Positions 42,583 through 50,609 of a stretch of DNA of 64,000 nucleotides are shown here, piece by piece. Source of the stretch: Pseudoduganella aquatica (GTDB lineage Bacteria; Pseudomonadota; Gammaproteobacteria; Burkholderiales; Burkholderiaceae_D). A program made the translations under genes and the position numbers. The stretch lies in contig NZ_WWCU01000006.1 in the NCBI RefSeq assembly GCF_009857595.1, forward strand, positions 62,001 to 126,000. Reading direction: 5' to 3'. The stretch's first letter is position 1. Each line of letters starts with the position of its first letter. The notes under the pieces are model-generated. The model saw only the letters and a program-made list of their open reading frames with translations, ran no database searches and was not told the DNA's origin.

Positions 42583-44073
42583 TTAAAAACGCGGCAGGCC
42601 CGCGTGCGGCAGCACACCCGCCGTCACGCGCATTTTGCCGAACTCCGCGCAGCGGTTCAATGTGGGAATGGCCTTGTTCGGATTGAGCAGCATGGCCGGA
42701 TCGAAGGCACGCTTCACGCTGAAGAAGGCCTCCAGCTCGGCGGGCTTGAACTGCACGCACATGGAATCGATCTTCTCTATGCCCACACCATGCTCGCCGG
42801 TGATGGTGCCGCCCACTTCCACGCACAGCGCCAGTATCTCCGCGCCAAAGGCCTCGGCGCGGTGCAGCTCGTCCGGCTGGTTCGCGTCGAACAGGATCAA
42901 GGGATGCAGATTGCCGTCGCCCGCGTGGAACACATTGGCGCAGCGCAGGCCGTACTTGGCCTCCATCTGCTCGATGCCGATCAGCACCTGCGCCAGGTTC
43001 TTGCGCGGGATGGTGCCGTCCATGCAGTAGTAGTCCGGCGAGATGCGGCCCGCCGCCGGGAAGGCGTTCTTGCGTCCGGACCAGAACTTGAGACGCTCCG
43101 CCTCGCTGCGCGAAACCTGGATGGCGCTCGCGCCGGCAGCTTCCAGCACCGCAGTCATGCGCGCGATCTCCTCCTCCACTTCCTCCTGCGTGCCGTCCGC
43201 CTCGCACAGCAGGATGGCGGCGGCGTCGGTGTCGTAGCCCGCCTTGACGAAGGGCTCGACCATGCGCGAGGAGGTGCGGTCCATCATCTCCAGCCCGGCC
43301 GGGATGATGCCGGCCGCGATCACCTTGGCCACCGCGTTGCCGCCGGTGACCACGTCGTCGAACGAAGCCATGATCACGCGCGCGCAGGCCGGCTTGGGCA
43401 CCAGCTTCACCGTCACCTCGGTGACGATGCCCAGCATGCCCTCCGAGCCGATAAAGACCGACAGCAGATCCAGGCCCGGCGCATCCAGCGCCTCGCTGCC
43501 CAGCTCCACCACATCGCCCTCCAGGGTGGCCACGCGCACGCGCAGCACGTTGTGCACCGTCAGGCCGTATTTCAGGCAGTGCACGCCGCCCGAATTCTCC
43601 GCCACGTTGCCGCCTATGGTGCACGCGATCTGGGACGAGGGGTCCGGCGCGTAGTACAGCGCATGCTGCGCCGCCGCCTCCGAGATCGCCAGGTTGCGCA
43701 CGCCGGGCTGCACCACCGCCGTGCGCGAGTAGGCGTCCATGCGCACGATCTGGTTCATGCGCGCGGTCGACAGCACCAGGCCGTCGGCGATCGGCATGGC
43801 GCCGCCGGACAGGCCGGTGCCCGCGCCACGCGGCACGATGGGCACGTTCATGTCGCGGCACACCTTGAGCACGGCCAGCACTTCCTGCTCGCTGGCCGGC
43901 AGCGCCACGATCATGGGCGCCTGGCGATAGGCCGCCAGGCCGTCGCATTCATAGGGTTTGGTGTCTTCCAGCGCGGACAGGATGCTGGCTGCCGGCAGCA
44001 CGGCGCGCAGGGCGGCCGCAACGCTGTGCTGGCGCTCGGCCGTGAAGGCCGGCTTGGGGGTGGCTATGGTCAT
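42583..44073 (-). CDS. glcD: Glycolate oxidase, FAD-linked subunit
   Basis: The 496-residue protein has an FAD-binding PCMH domain (about 40-220; VPRGAGTGLSGGAMP, GGNVAENSGGVHCLKYG) and an FAD-oxidase C-terminal domain (GDGNLHPLILFD, GTITGEHGVGIEK). It oxidises glycolate to glyoxylate with GlcE and GlcF. The order glcD-glcE-glcF on the minus strand is standard. It is divergent from the adenosyltransferase gene across 97 bp. Confidence 0.95.
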   Translation of the reverse strand: MTIATPKPAFTAERQHSVAAALRAVLPAASILSALEDTKPYECDGLAAYRQAPMIVALPASEQEVLAVLKVCRDMNVPIVPRGAGTGLSGGAMPIADGLVLSTARMNQIVRMDAYSRTAVVQPGVRNLAISEAAAQHALYYAPDPSSQIACTIGGNVAENSGGVHCLKYGLTVHNVLRVRVATLEGDVVELGSEALDAPGLDLLSVFIGSEGMLGIVTEVTVKLVPKPACARVIMASFDDVVTGGNAVAKVIAAGIIPAGLEMMDRTSSRMVEPFVKAGYDTDAAAILLCEADGTQEEVEEEIARMTAVLEAAGASAIQVSRSEAERLKFWSGRKNAFPAAGRISPDYYCMDGTIPRKNLAQVLIGIEQMEAKYGLRCANVFHAGDGNLHPLILFDANQPDELHRAEAFGAEILALCVEVGGTITGEHGVGIEKIDSMCVQFKPAELEAFFSVKRAFDPAMLLNPNKAIPTLNRCAEFGKMRVTAGVLPHAGLPRF

Positions 44074-44170
44074 GGGTGGAAAGCATATCGCCGATGAAGC
44101 AGTGATTGTAAGGCACCCGGCCTGAATTTATCGTATGCTCGCAGTCATTCCAGAATTAAGGGGCAATACC

Positions 44171-44725
44171 ATGGGCAACCGACTCTCGAAAATCGCCACC
44201 CGCACCGGCGACAACGGCACCACCGGCCTGGGCGACGGCAGCCGCACCAGCAAGGACAGCCTGCGCATCCACGCCATCGGCGACGTGGACGAGCTGAACT
44301 CCAACCTGGGCCTGCTGCTGTGCGAAGCCATGCCGGACGACCTGCGCGACGAGCTGGTCGGCTTCCAGCACGACCTGTTCGACCTGGGCGGCGAACTGTG
44401 CATTCCGGGTTATCAGATGATCAAGGAAGAGCATGTGGAAAAGCTGGACGCGCTGCTGGCCAAGTACAACGCCACCCTGCCCGCGCTGACCGAGTTCATC
44501 CTGCCGGCCGGCTCGCGCGCCGCCGCCATCGCCCACGTGTGCCGCACCATCTGCCGCCGCGCCGAGCGCAGCATCGTCACGCTGGGCAACGCCGAGCCCA
44601 TCCACGAGCACCCGCGCCAGTACGTGAACCGCCTGTCCGACCTGATGTTCGTGCTGGCCCGCGTGCTGAACCGCTACGCCGGCGGCGGCGACGTGCTGTG
44701 GCAGCACGAACGCAAGAGCCGCTGA
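44171..44725 (+). CDS. PduO-type cob(I)alamin adenosyltransferase
   Basis: From the ATG at 44171 the protein has 184 residues. The N-terminal ATP-binding signature TRTGDNGTTGLGDG and the later CRRAERSIVTL are clear PduO-type features. It transfers the adenosyl group of ATP to reduced cob(I)alamin to make coenzyme B12. No other cobalamin gene is in the window. It stands alone between glcD and the MORN gene. Confidence 0.94.
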   Translation: MGNRLSKIATRTGDNGTTGLGDGSRTSKDSLRIHAIGDVDELNSNLGLLLCEAMPDDLRDELVGFQHDLFDLGGELCIPGYQMIKEEHVEKLDALLAKYNATLPALTEFILPAGSRAAAIAHVCRTICRRAERSIVTLGNAEPIHEHPRQYVNRLSDLMFVLARVLNRYAGGGDVLWQHERKSR

Positions 44726-44735
44726 TCAAACACTC

Positions 44736-44764
44736 GTTTGAGGTCACAAATTGTGACCTCAAAC
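44736..44764. promoter_or_regulatory. 29-bp perfect palindrome upstream of the MORN metalloprotease gene
   Basis: GTTTGAGGTCACAA, one central A, then TTGTGACCTCAAAC: two perfectly complementary 14-base arms with a single-base centre. It begins 10 bp after the adenosyltransferase stop and ends 86 bp before the next ATG. No T-run follows and there is no loop, so a dimeric-regulator operator is more likely than a terminator. The protein that would bind it is unknown. Confidence 0.55.
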
Positions 44765-44850
44765 AGCTGTTGAATTTTCCGGGTCATGCGCATTGCCTTA
44801 TTCATAAGTTGTTGATAGGATGGAGTATTGCCTTCAATCAACTTTTCTCC

Positions 44851-46980
44851 ATGCCCCGTCCTTTCCTGTCCCTATGCGTGCAACTCTGCGCCGCATGTGT
44901 TCTTTCTTCGGCCGCCGCAGCGAACCTGGACGGCCTGGCCAAGCGCAGCTGGATCAAGGTCGACAGCCCGAACTTCAGCATCGTCACCGATCAGCCCGAA
45001 GCCGTCGCCCTGCGGGTGGTGACCGACATGGAGGCGTTCCGCCACTTCAGGCGCGAGTACGGCACCCTGAAGGCGCTTGAGCTGTCCAAGCCGCTGCCCA
45101 TACTCGCCTTGGGCGAGGATGCCTTTGCCGAAATCGGCTTTCCCGCAACGTGGGCAGGCGTCTTCCAGCTCGACCTGCAAGGCTACTCAGCGGTCGCCAA
45201 TATCGGCGACTATATGCGCGGCAGCAAAACCGACAACTGGCCGCGCACAGTCCTGCTGCACGAATACTTCCATTTCCTGTTGCGCATGTCGGAACGGACA
45301 TTCGCCTACCCGCACTGGGTGGATGAGGGCATGGCGGACTACTGGGCCACGTTCAATGTCAACGGGCCAACCATCCGTCTGGGAGACCGCGTCACAAGCG
45401 ATGGCGGCAGCCGCGACCACGGCCTCTACAACCACCTCGGCCGCCTCTCGCTCGACATGCAAACGACTTTCAATACCGTCGACCTGACACTGGAAGGCAG
45501 CTCGCGGGCCGATCACTACGATCTGAGCCGCTTCTACTCGGCCGCATACTTCGCGGTGCACTACTTCAACTCCACCGACGCCTTGCGCGCATCGCTGGCC
45601 AGATACGTCACATTCATCAATCGCGGCTACCGCCAGGACCGGGCTGCGGCGATGGCTTTTCAACAGTCCTACGCGGAGCTGAACAAGGCGATTGCGAAAT
45701 ACGCCTCCCTCCACCTGACGGCGCAGGTCATGACCTATCGGCATGGCGACTTCGTATTCCCCAAGATTTCCCCTTCCGTCACCCGGCTCGATACGCCCGG
45801 CCTGTATGCGCAGCTTGCACGCATCCTTCCCAACCACAAAATTTCGCGTGCAGACCTGGAAAAACTGCTCACCAGGAACCGCGAACTGAATCAAGACGAC
45901 GCCGACGCCAATCTTCTCCCACTGCTGCACGGCCTGGAAAGCAGTACGGCAGGCGCGGCCCTGGAGCAGCGCTTTCCGAAACATCCCATGCTGTTGACGC
46001 TGCGCGCCGACATGCTGCGGGGGCAGGCCGAACACATGAAGGACCAGGGCGAAGCCGGCTGGCCGGCCATCGCCTACAAGGCCCGCGACTACTACCGCAA
46101 AGCGATCCGCATCGATGCAGGCTATCCCGCACCGTATAACGGCCTGGGACTGCTGTATCAGCTGCTGCCGGACAGCGAACCGCTGCAGGAAGCGGTGGCG
46201 GGCTTCGATACCGCATCGATCTACACGCGCGAGCCGGAGACCTTCAGGCAACTGGCAGGTGTATTCCTGCGCATGGGTAAACCGATGGAAGCACTGGACG
46301 CCTTGCGCAGCGCGGTGGCGTTCAGCAAGCCCTCCTTGCTCGGTCCCGAAGCGCTACTACTCGACAATGTCGAATTGCTGAACGACCTGGCCGGCGAGGC
46401 GAAAGCCACGGCCACGGGACTCGAATACGCCGGCGGCACACGCTACACCGGTGCCGTCAGCAACGGCAAGCCGGACGGCATGGGCAAAATCAGCCTGCCG
46501 AACGGATCGTACTACGAAGGGCCGTTCGTGCAAGGCGTCCCTCATGGCAAAGGAAAACTGGCCAGCGACTCGGGGCTGGTCTACCTCGGGGAATTCGACC
46601 GTGGATACGGGCGCGGCCAGGGGGAAGTCAGCTACCCGTCCGGCAGCGAGGCCATCTCTTACAAGGGCCAGGTGGACTATATGCGGCCATCCGGCAAAGG
46701 CGAACTGGTGACCAAAACGGGCCGCTACGTGGGCGGCTTCGAGGACGGCAGCATGCACGGCGCGGGCGAGTTCACGGCAGCAAAAAAACCGGTAACGCTG
46801 AGCGGCGCCTGGCGGCGCGGCGGCTTCGAATGGGCGGCAACGGATGGCATAGTCTTCAACGGACCTGCGGACACGAACGGCCTGCGGCACGGAAAAGGCA
46901 CATGCCGGGGAACCGACGCCAACGACATACCCGCACCGTGCGTATTCAAGGAAGGCAAGCTATTGTTCGCCGCTGACTGA
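44851..46980 (+). CDS. Secreted HExxH metalloprotease-like protein with TPR-like and MORN repeats
   Basis: The ATG at 44851 begins a Sec signal peptide (residues 1-24, ending SSAAAA). The 709-residue protein has a peptidase-MA-like zinc site: HEYFH at 137-141 and the downstream Glu in WVDEGMADYW (E159). A helical TPR-like part covers about 405-515, and about five MORN repeats cover 530-700 (for example YEGPFVQGVPHGKGKL and YVGGFEDGSMHGAGEF). Base composition is slightly less GC-rich than its neighbours. The combination suggests an envelope protein; substrate unknown. Its last 21 bp overlap the convergent LysR gene. Confidence 0.8.
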   Translation: MPRPFLSLCVQLCAACVLSSAAAANLDGLAKRSWIKVDSPNFSIVTDQPEAVALRVVTDMEAFRHFRREYGTLKALELSKPLPILALGEDAFAEIGFPATWAGVFQLDLQGYSAVANIGDYMRGSKTDNWPRTVLLHEYFHFLLRMSERTFAYPHWVDEGMADYWATFNVNGPTIRLGDRVTSDGGSRDHGLYNHLGRLSLDMQTTFNTVDLTLEGSSRADHYDLSRFYSAAYFAVHYFNSTDALRASLARYVTFINRGYRQDRAAAMAFQQSYAELNKAIAKYASLHLTAQVMTYRHGDFVFPKISPSVTRLDTPGLYAQLARILPNHKISRADLEKLLTRNRELNQDDADANLLPLLHGLESSTAGAALEQRFPKHPMLLTLRADMLRGQAEHMKDQGEAGWPAIAYKARDYYRKAIRIDAGYPAPYNGLGLLYQLLPDSEPLQEAVAGFDTASIYTREPETFRQLAGVFLRMGKPMEALDALRSAVAFSKPSLLGPEALLLDNVELLNDLAGEAKATATGLEYAGGTRYTGAVSNGKPDGMGKISLPNGSYYEGPFVQGVPHGKGKLASDSGLVYLGEFDRGYGRGQGEVSYPSGSEAISYKGQVDYMRPSGKGELVTKTGRYVGGFEDGSMHGAGEFTAAKKPVTLSGAWRRGGFEWAATDGIVFNGPADTNGLRHGKGTCRGTDANDIPAPCVFKEGKLLFAAD

Positions 46981-47859
46981 AGCGAAGCGCGCCTGCAGAA
47001 AGTCCATAAACAGGCGTGCGCGCAACGGCTGGTGGCGGCGGGAGGGATAGAGCAAGTTGAGGTCTTGCGTTGCCCCTTGCCAGGCGGGTAGCGCGCGGGT
47101 GAGTTTGCGGCTTGCCAGCAGGTCCTGAACCAGCCAGGCGGGACACAAGCCGATGCCGCCGCCCATGGCTAGGCTTTCGCGTATCGCCAGGGCATTGTTG
47201 ACGCGGTAGCGGCCGTGGGTTTGCACCTGCACGCTGCGCTCGCCATTGTGCAGTTCGACAGTGCCGCCCGTGCTAAGCCAGGCGAAGCGGATAACTTCAT
47301 GCGCGGCCAGGTCGTCGGGCTGGCGCAGCTTGGGATGGCTTTTCAGATAGCCCGGCGACGCCACCAGCCAGCGCGGCGAACTGCCGATCTTGCGGGCGAT
47401 GGCGTTGGGCGGCAACTCGCTGCCCAAGCGCAGGGCGACATCGACGCCCTCTTCCACCAGATCCACCATGCGGTCATTCAGTATCAGTTCGATTTCCATG
47501 CCGGGGTATTGCGCGAGGAATTCCTGCACCAGCGCGTTCAGGCGGAACTGGCCCAGCGCGACCGGGGCATTCACGCGCAGCAGGCCGGACGCGGTTTGCG
47601 TTTCGCCGCGCGCGTCGGCCACGGCTTCGGCATAGTCCTCCAGCACGCCTTTGCTGCGCTCGTAGAAGCGCTGGCCTTGCACGGTGGGCGACAGGCTGGA
47701 GGTGCTGCGCTCCAGCAGCCGCACACCCAGGGAGTCCTCCAGCGCGGCGACGACCTTGCTGACGGTGGGCTGCGTGGTGCCGTGTTCGCGCGCGACGGCG
47801 GACAGGCTGCCCAGTTCGACGGCGCGCACAAAGTATTGCAGGGAGCGGATGGAGTCCAT
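46960..47859 (-). CDS. LysR-family transcriptional regulator
   Basis: The 299-residue LysR protein starts MDSIRSLQYFVRAVELGSLS. The helix-turn-helix is about 5-62 (TTQPTVSKVVAALEDSLGVRLL) and the effector domain about 88-295. It is divergent from the SGNH hydrolase gene, and the 106-bp gap has a 7-7-7 inverted repeat plus a half site, so the hydrolase is its likely target. It also overlaps the MORN gene end by 21 bp. Effector unknown. Confidence 0.9.
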   Translation of the reverse strand: MDSIRSLQYFVRAVELGSLSAVAREHGTTQPTVSKVVAALEDSLGVRLLERSTSSLSPTVQGQRFYERSKGVLEDYAEAVADARGETQTASGLLRVNAPVALGQFRLNALVQEFLAQYPGMEIELILNDRMVDLVEEGVDVALRLGSELPPNAIARKIGSSPRWLVASPGYLKSHPKLRQPDDLAAHEVIRFAWLSTGGTVELHNGERSVQVQTHGRYRVNNALAIRESLAMGGGIGLCPAWLVQDLLASRKLTRALPAWQGATQDLNLLYPSRRHQPLRARLFMDFLQARFASVSGEQ

Positions 47860-47867
47860 GCCGGTCT

Positions 47868-47888
47868 TTCATTCGATATTGGAATGAA
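47868..47888. promoter_or_regulatory. Candidate LysR operator
   Basis: TTCATTC and GAATGAA are perfect 7-base arms around a 7-base spacer, matching the T-N11-A style of LysR sites. The core ATATTGGAATGA is echoed by ATAGTGGAATGAA at 47918-47930, about 41 bp away. Both lie in the divergent LysR/hydrolase gap. Confidence 0.5.
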
Positions 47889-47965
47889 GCATAGTCCATT
47901 TCGGCCACTTCCGCATGATAGTGGAATGAATGAAGATGGCTGCACACTTACTCAAGGAGCAGACC

Positions 47966-49201
47966 ATGTTGAAGACTTTGACCGTCATCGGCATTGCAGC
48001 CGCCGTCGCCTTGCCTGCCGTGGCGGAAGAGCAATGGCAGACCAGCTGGTACGCGGCGCCGCAGCCCGGCTGGGATGCAGGCTTTGCGCTGCCGACCAAC
48101 ATCCCGCTTAGCCTGCAGGATCAAACCGTGCGCGAGACGCTGCGCCTCAGTGCGGGCGGGCAGAGGGTGCGGGTGGTGCTGTCGAACCGCTATGGCACCG
48201 AAGCTCTGGTGATAGGCGAGGCGCGGCTGGCGCGCACCGCCGCCGGCGCGGCCGCCGGGGCGTCGCACGCCATCACCGCGGCGCCGGCGGGCGTGCTGAC
48301 CTTCGGCGGCCAGCGCTCTGTGACGGTGCCGCCCGGGAAGCAGGCGGTCAGCGATGCACTGGATTTCTGCGTGCGCCCGCTTGAGCGGCTGAGCGTATCA
48401 ACTTACTTTCCGCAGCGCGCACTGCCCTCCACCTTTCACTGGGGCGCGCAACAGACGGGATTTATCGCCAGCGGCAACCAGACTGCGGCGCGGCAGCTGC
48501 CTGGCGCAGAGACGCTGCAGGGGCGCATATTCCTGACCGCTGTCCATGTGAGCGGCGGCGCGGACGGCGGCACCTTGGTGGCGCTGGGGGATTCGGTCAC
48601 GGACGGGAATGGCTCGACGCCGGATCACGACCGCCGCTGGCCGGACTATCTGGCCCGGCTGGCGGTGGCGCGCGGCTTGGCTGTGGCGAATGCCGGGATC
48701 TCGGGCGCGCGCGTGCTGGCCGACCGCATGGGCGAGCGCGCGGCGGCGCGTTTTGAGCAGGATGTGCTGGCCCAGCCGGGCGTGCGCAGCGTGATCGTCG
48801 CGCTGGGCATCAACGATATCGGCTGGCCGGCCAGCGCCTTTGCGCCGCACGATCCGGCCATGGCGGCGGAAACGCTGATCGCCGGCTACCGCAAGCTGAT
48901 CGAACGCGCCCATGCAAACAAGGTGAAGGTGATAGGCGCCACCATGGCGCCGTTCGAGAACGCGCTGCAAGGCACGCCCCTGTCGGACCATTACAGCCCG
49001 GCCAAGGACGCCGTGCGGCGCCAGGTGAACGACTGGATACGCAGCAGCGGCGCCTTCGACGCGGTGGTGGACTTCGATGCGGTGCTGCGCGACCCCGCGC
49101 GTCCGTCCCGCCTGCTGCCGGCATTCGACTCGGGCGACCATCTGCACCCGGGCGACGCGGGCTATGAAGCAATGGCAAAAGCCGCGTATCAAGTTCTGTA
49201 G
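47966..49201 (+). CDS. SGNH/GDSL hydrolase family protein, secreted
   Basis: The ATG at 47966 has AAGGAG upstream. The 411-residue protein has a signal peptide (about 1-20, AVALPAVAEE) and the GDSL block LVALGDSVTDGNGS. Oxyanion Gly in NAGISGARVL, Asn in ALGINDIG and the catalytic Asp-His in SGDHLHPGDAGY complete the SGNH set. The N-terminal 190 residues resemble accessory beta domains of secreted esterases. The stop codon TAG is the first part of a REP-like repeat. Substrate unknown. Confidence 0.9.
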   Translation: MLKTLTVIGIAAAVALPAVAEEQWQTSWYAAPQPGWDAGFALPTNIPLSLQDQTVRETLRLSAGGQRVRVVLSNRYGTEALVIGEARLARTAAGAAAGASHAITAAPAGVLTFGGQRSVTVPPGKQAVSDALDFCVRPLERLSVSTYFPQRALPSTFHWGAQQTGFIASGNQTAARQLPGAETLQGRIFLTAVHVSGGADGGTLVALGDSVTDGNGSTPDHDRRWPDYLARLAVARGLAVANAGISGARVLADRMGERAAARFEQDVLAQPGVRSVIVALGINDIGWPASAFAPHDPAMAAETLIAGYRKLIERAHANKVKVIGATMAPFENALQGTPLSDHYSPAKDAVRRQVNDWIRSSGAFDAVVDFDAVLRDPARPSRLLPAFDSGDHLHPGDAGYEAMAKAAYQVL

Positions 49202-49258
49202 GGCGGGTTAGCGGAGCGTAACCCGCCATGAGCCGTCGAAACGCATGGCGGGTTACGG
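49198..49258. repeat. REP-like repeat (locus D) shared by two convergent gene ends
   Basis: A full unit (49198-49227: GTAG, GGCGGGTTAGCG, CGTAACCCGCC) is followed by a partial unit GGCGGGTTACGG at 49247-49258. The hydrolase TAG (49199-49201) is part of the GTAG head, and the M48 protease TAA (49255-49253) is part of the second piece. The two convergent genes thus take their stops from one repeat locus. Confidence 0.88.
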
Positions 49259-50005
49259 CTCCAGCAGCCGCGCCATGCCGCGCGACATGCTGATGCGCGA
49301 GGCGTGCGAAGGGTGGCTCGCGATCAGCGGCTCGCCGGGGCCGTTGTCGGCATCCGCGTCGGCCAGCTTGCGGTAGAAGCTGAGCATGGCGGAGGCCGGC
49401 CAGCCGGCGCGGTGTGCGATCACCATGCCCAGCTGGTCCGCCTCGCGCTCCTGCATGCGCGACAGCCAGGCCAGGCGCAGCTGCAAAGACAGGTCGCTGT
49501 CCAGCCGCAGCATCACCACGTCGACCGGTACCAGCGGACGGTACACCAGCTGCGCTTCGGACAAAAACTCGCGGGAGTGTTCGGCGATGGCGTGCGCCAC
49601 CTCGTGCGCCAGCAGCACCGCCAACTCGCTGTCGGTCAGCGCCAGCCGCCGTACAAAACCTGCGCCCACCAGCAGCTTGCCGCCGGCCAGGCAGACCGCA
49701 TCGATATCCGCTGCGCCGGCCAGGTGCACCTCCCAGGGCCAGTCCGCCGCTTCCGGTTTCAGTTCGATGGCGGCGGCAATCAGCGTGGCGCTGACGTAGC
49801 GCAGGCGGTGCAGCAGCGTACGGTCCGCATCGAGCTTGCCGGCGGCGGCCAGGTCCACCACCTGCTCGATATAGCGGTCTTCCATGCGCTCGACGACCTC
49901 GTCCGCGCCAAAGCGCAACTCCTGCCAGCGTCCGGAATCCGGCACCTGGGCCTGCGCGCCTGCGCACAGCAGCCATCCGGCCAACAGCATAGCGAGACCG
50001 CGCAT
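49253..50005 (-). CDS. M48-family (Ste24/HtpX-like) metalloprotease, exported
   Basis: The 250-residue protein has a signal peptide (about 1-20, CAGAQAQ). Its zinc motif is AHEVAHAIAEHS, with the downstream ligand in MQEREADQLGM. No membrane helices follow, so it is probably a periplasmic M48 protease (BepA-like family) rather than HtpX. The C terminus ends GMARLLEP and the stop falls inside the REP-like repeat. It is alone on the minus strand. Role in envelope quality control is a family-level guess. Confidence 0.88.
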   Translation of the reverse strand: MRGLAMLLAGWLLCAGAQAQVPDSGRWQELRFGADEVVERMEDRYIEQVVDLAAAGKLDADRTLLHRLRYVSATLIAAAIELKPEAADWPWEVHLAGAADIDAVCLAGGKLLVGAGFVRRLALTDSELAVLLAHEVAHAIAEHSREFLSEAQLVYRPLVPVDVVMLRLDSDLSLQLRLAWLSRMQEREADQLGMVIAHRAGWPASAMLSFYRKLADADADNGPGEPLIASHPSHASRISMSRGMARLLEP

Positions 50006-50074
50006 GACGCCCCCTCATTGGAATAAACCGTTTATACCAATATAGGAGAGCGCGGGCGCAGCCGCAAGCGGGAC

Positions 50075-50602
50075 TTACTTGTTGTAGTTGTTTTTAGCGC
50101 GGACGTAGTGCTCGGCCGAGTACTTCAGCCAGGTGATTTCCGCTTCGGTGAGCTTGCGCACGCGCTTGACCGGGCGGCCCACGTACAGGTAGCCGCTTTC
50201 CAGCACCTTGCCCGGCGAGACCAGGCTGCCGGCGCCAACCATGACGTGCTTTTGCACCACCACGTCGTCCATGACGATGGAGCCCATGCCGATCAGGCAT
50301 TCGTCGCCGATCTCGCAACCGTGCAGGATGACCGAGTGGCCTATGGTGACGTAGTTGCCGATCTTGAGCGGCGAGCCGTCCGGCTTGGCCGGGTTCTTGT
50401 GCGAGACGTGGCCCATGGCGAAGTCCTGCACATTGCTGCACTCGCCGATGGTGATGCGGTTGACGTCGCCGCGCAGCACGGTGTTGCACCAGACCGAGGA
50501 ATCGCGGCCGATGCGCACGTCGCCGATCACTTGCGCGGTGTCGTGCAGGTAGACGCCCTCGCCCAGTTCGGGCGAGGTGTCGAGGTAGGAACTGACTGGC
50601 AT
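50075..50602 (-). CDS. Gamma-carbonic anhydrase family protein
   Basis: The ATG at 50602 gives a 175-residue left-handed beta-helix protein with hexapeptide repeats (IGRDSSVWCNTVLRGDVNRI). Zinc-ligand positions are filled: a His in MGHVSHK and two in TIGHSVILHGC. Many members are YrdA-like, and activity as carbonic anhydrase is not certain. It is the last gene of the xseB-ispA-dxs operon, 7 bp after dxs. Confidence 0.9.
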   Translation of the reverse strand: MPVSSYLDTSPELGEGVYLHDTAQVIGDVRIGRDSSVWCNTVLRGDVNRITIGECSNVQDFAMGHVSHKNPAKPDGSPLKIGNYVTIGHSVILHGCEIGDECLIGMGSIVMDDVVVQKHVMVGAGSLVSPGKVLESGYLYVGRPVKRVRKLTEAEITWLKYSAEHYVRAKNNYNK

Positions 50603-50609
50603 GCTGGAA

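Noticed and set aside
44736-44764. Reading the 29-bp palindrome as a Rho-independent terminator
   Set aside because: There is no loop and no T-run after it on either strand; an operator fits better.
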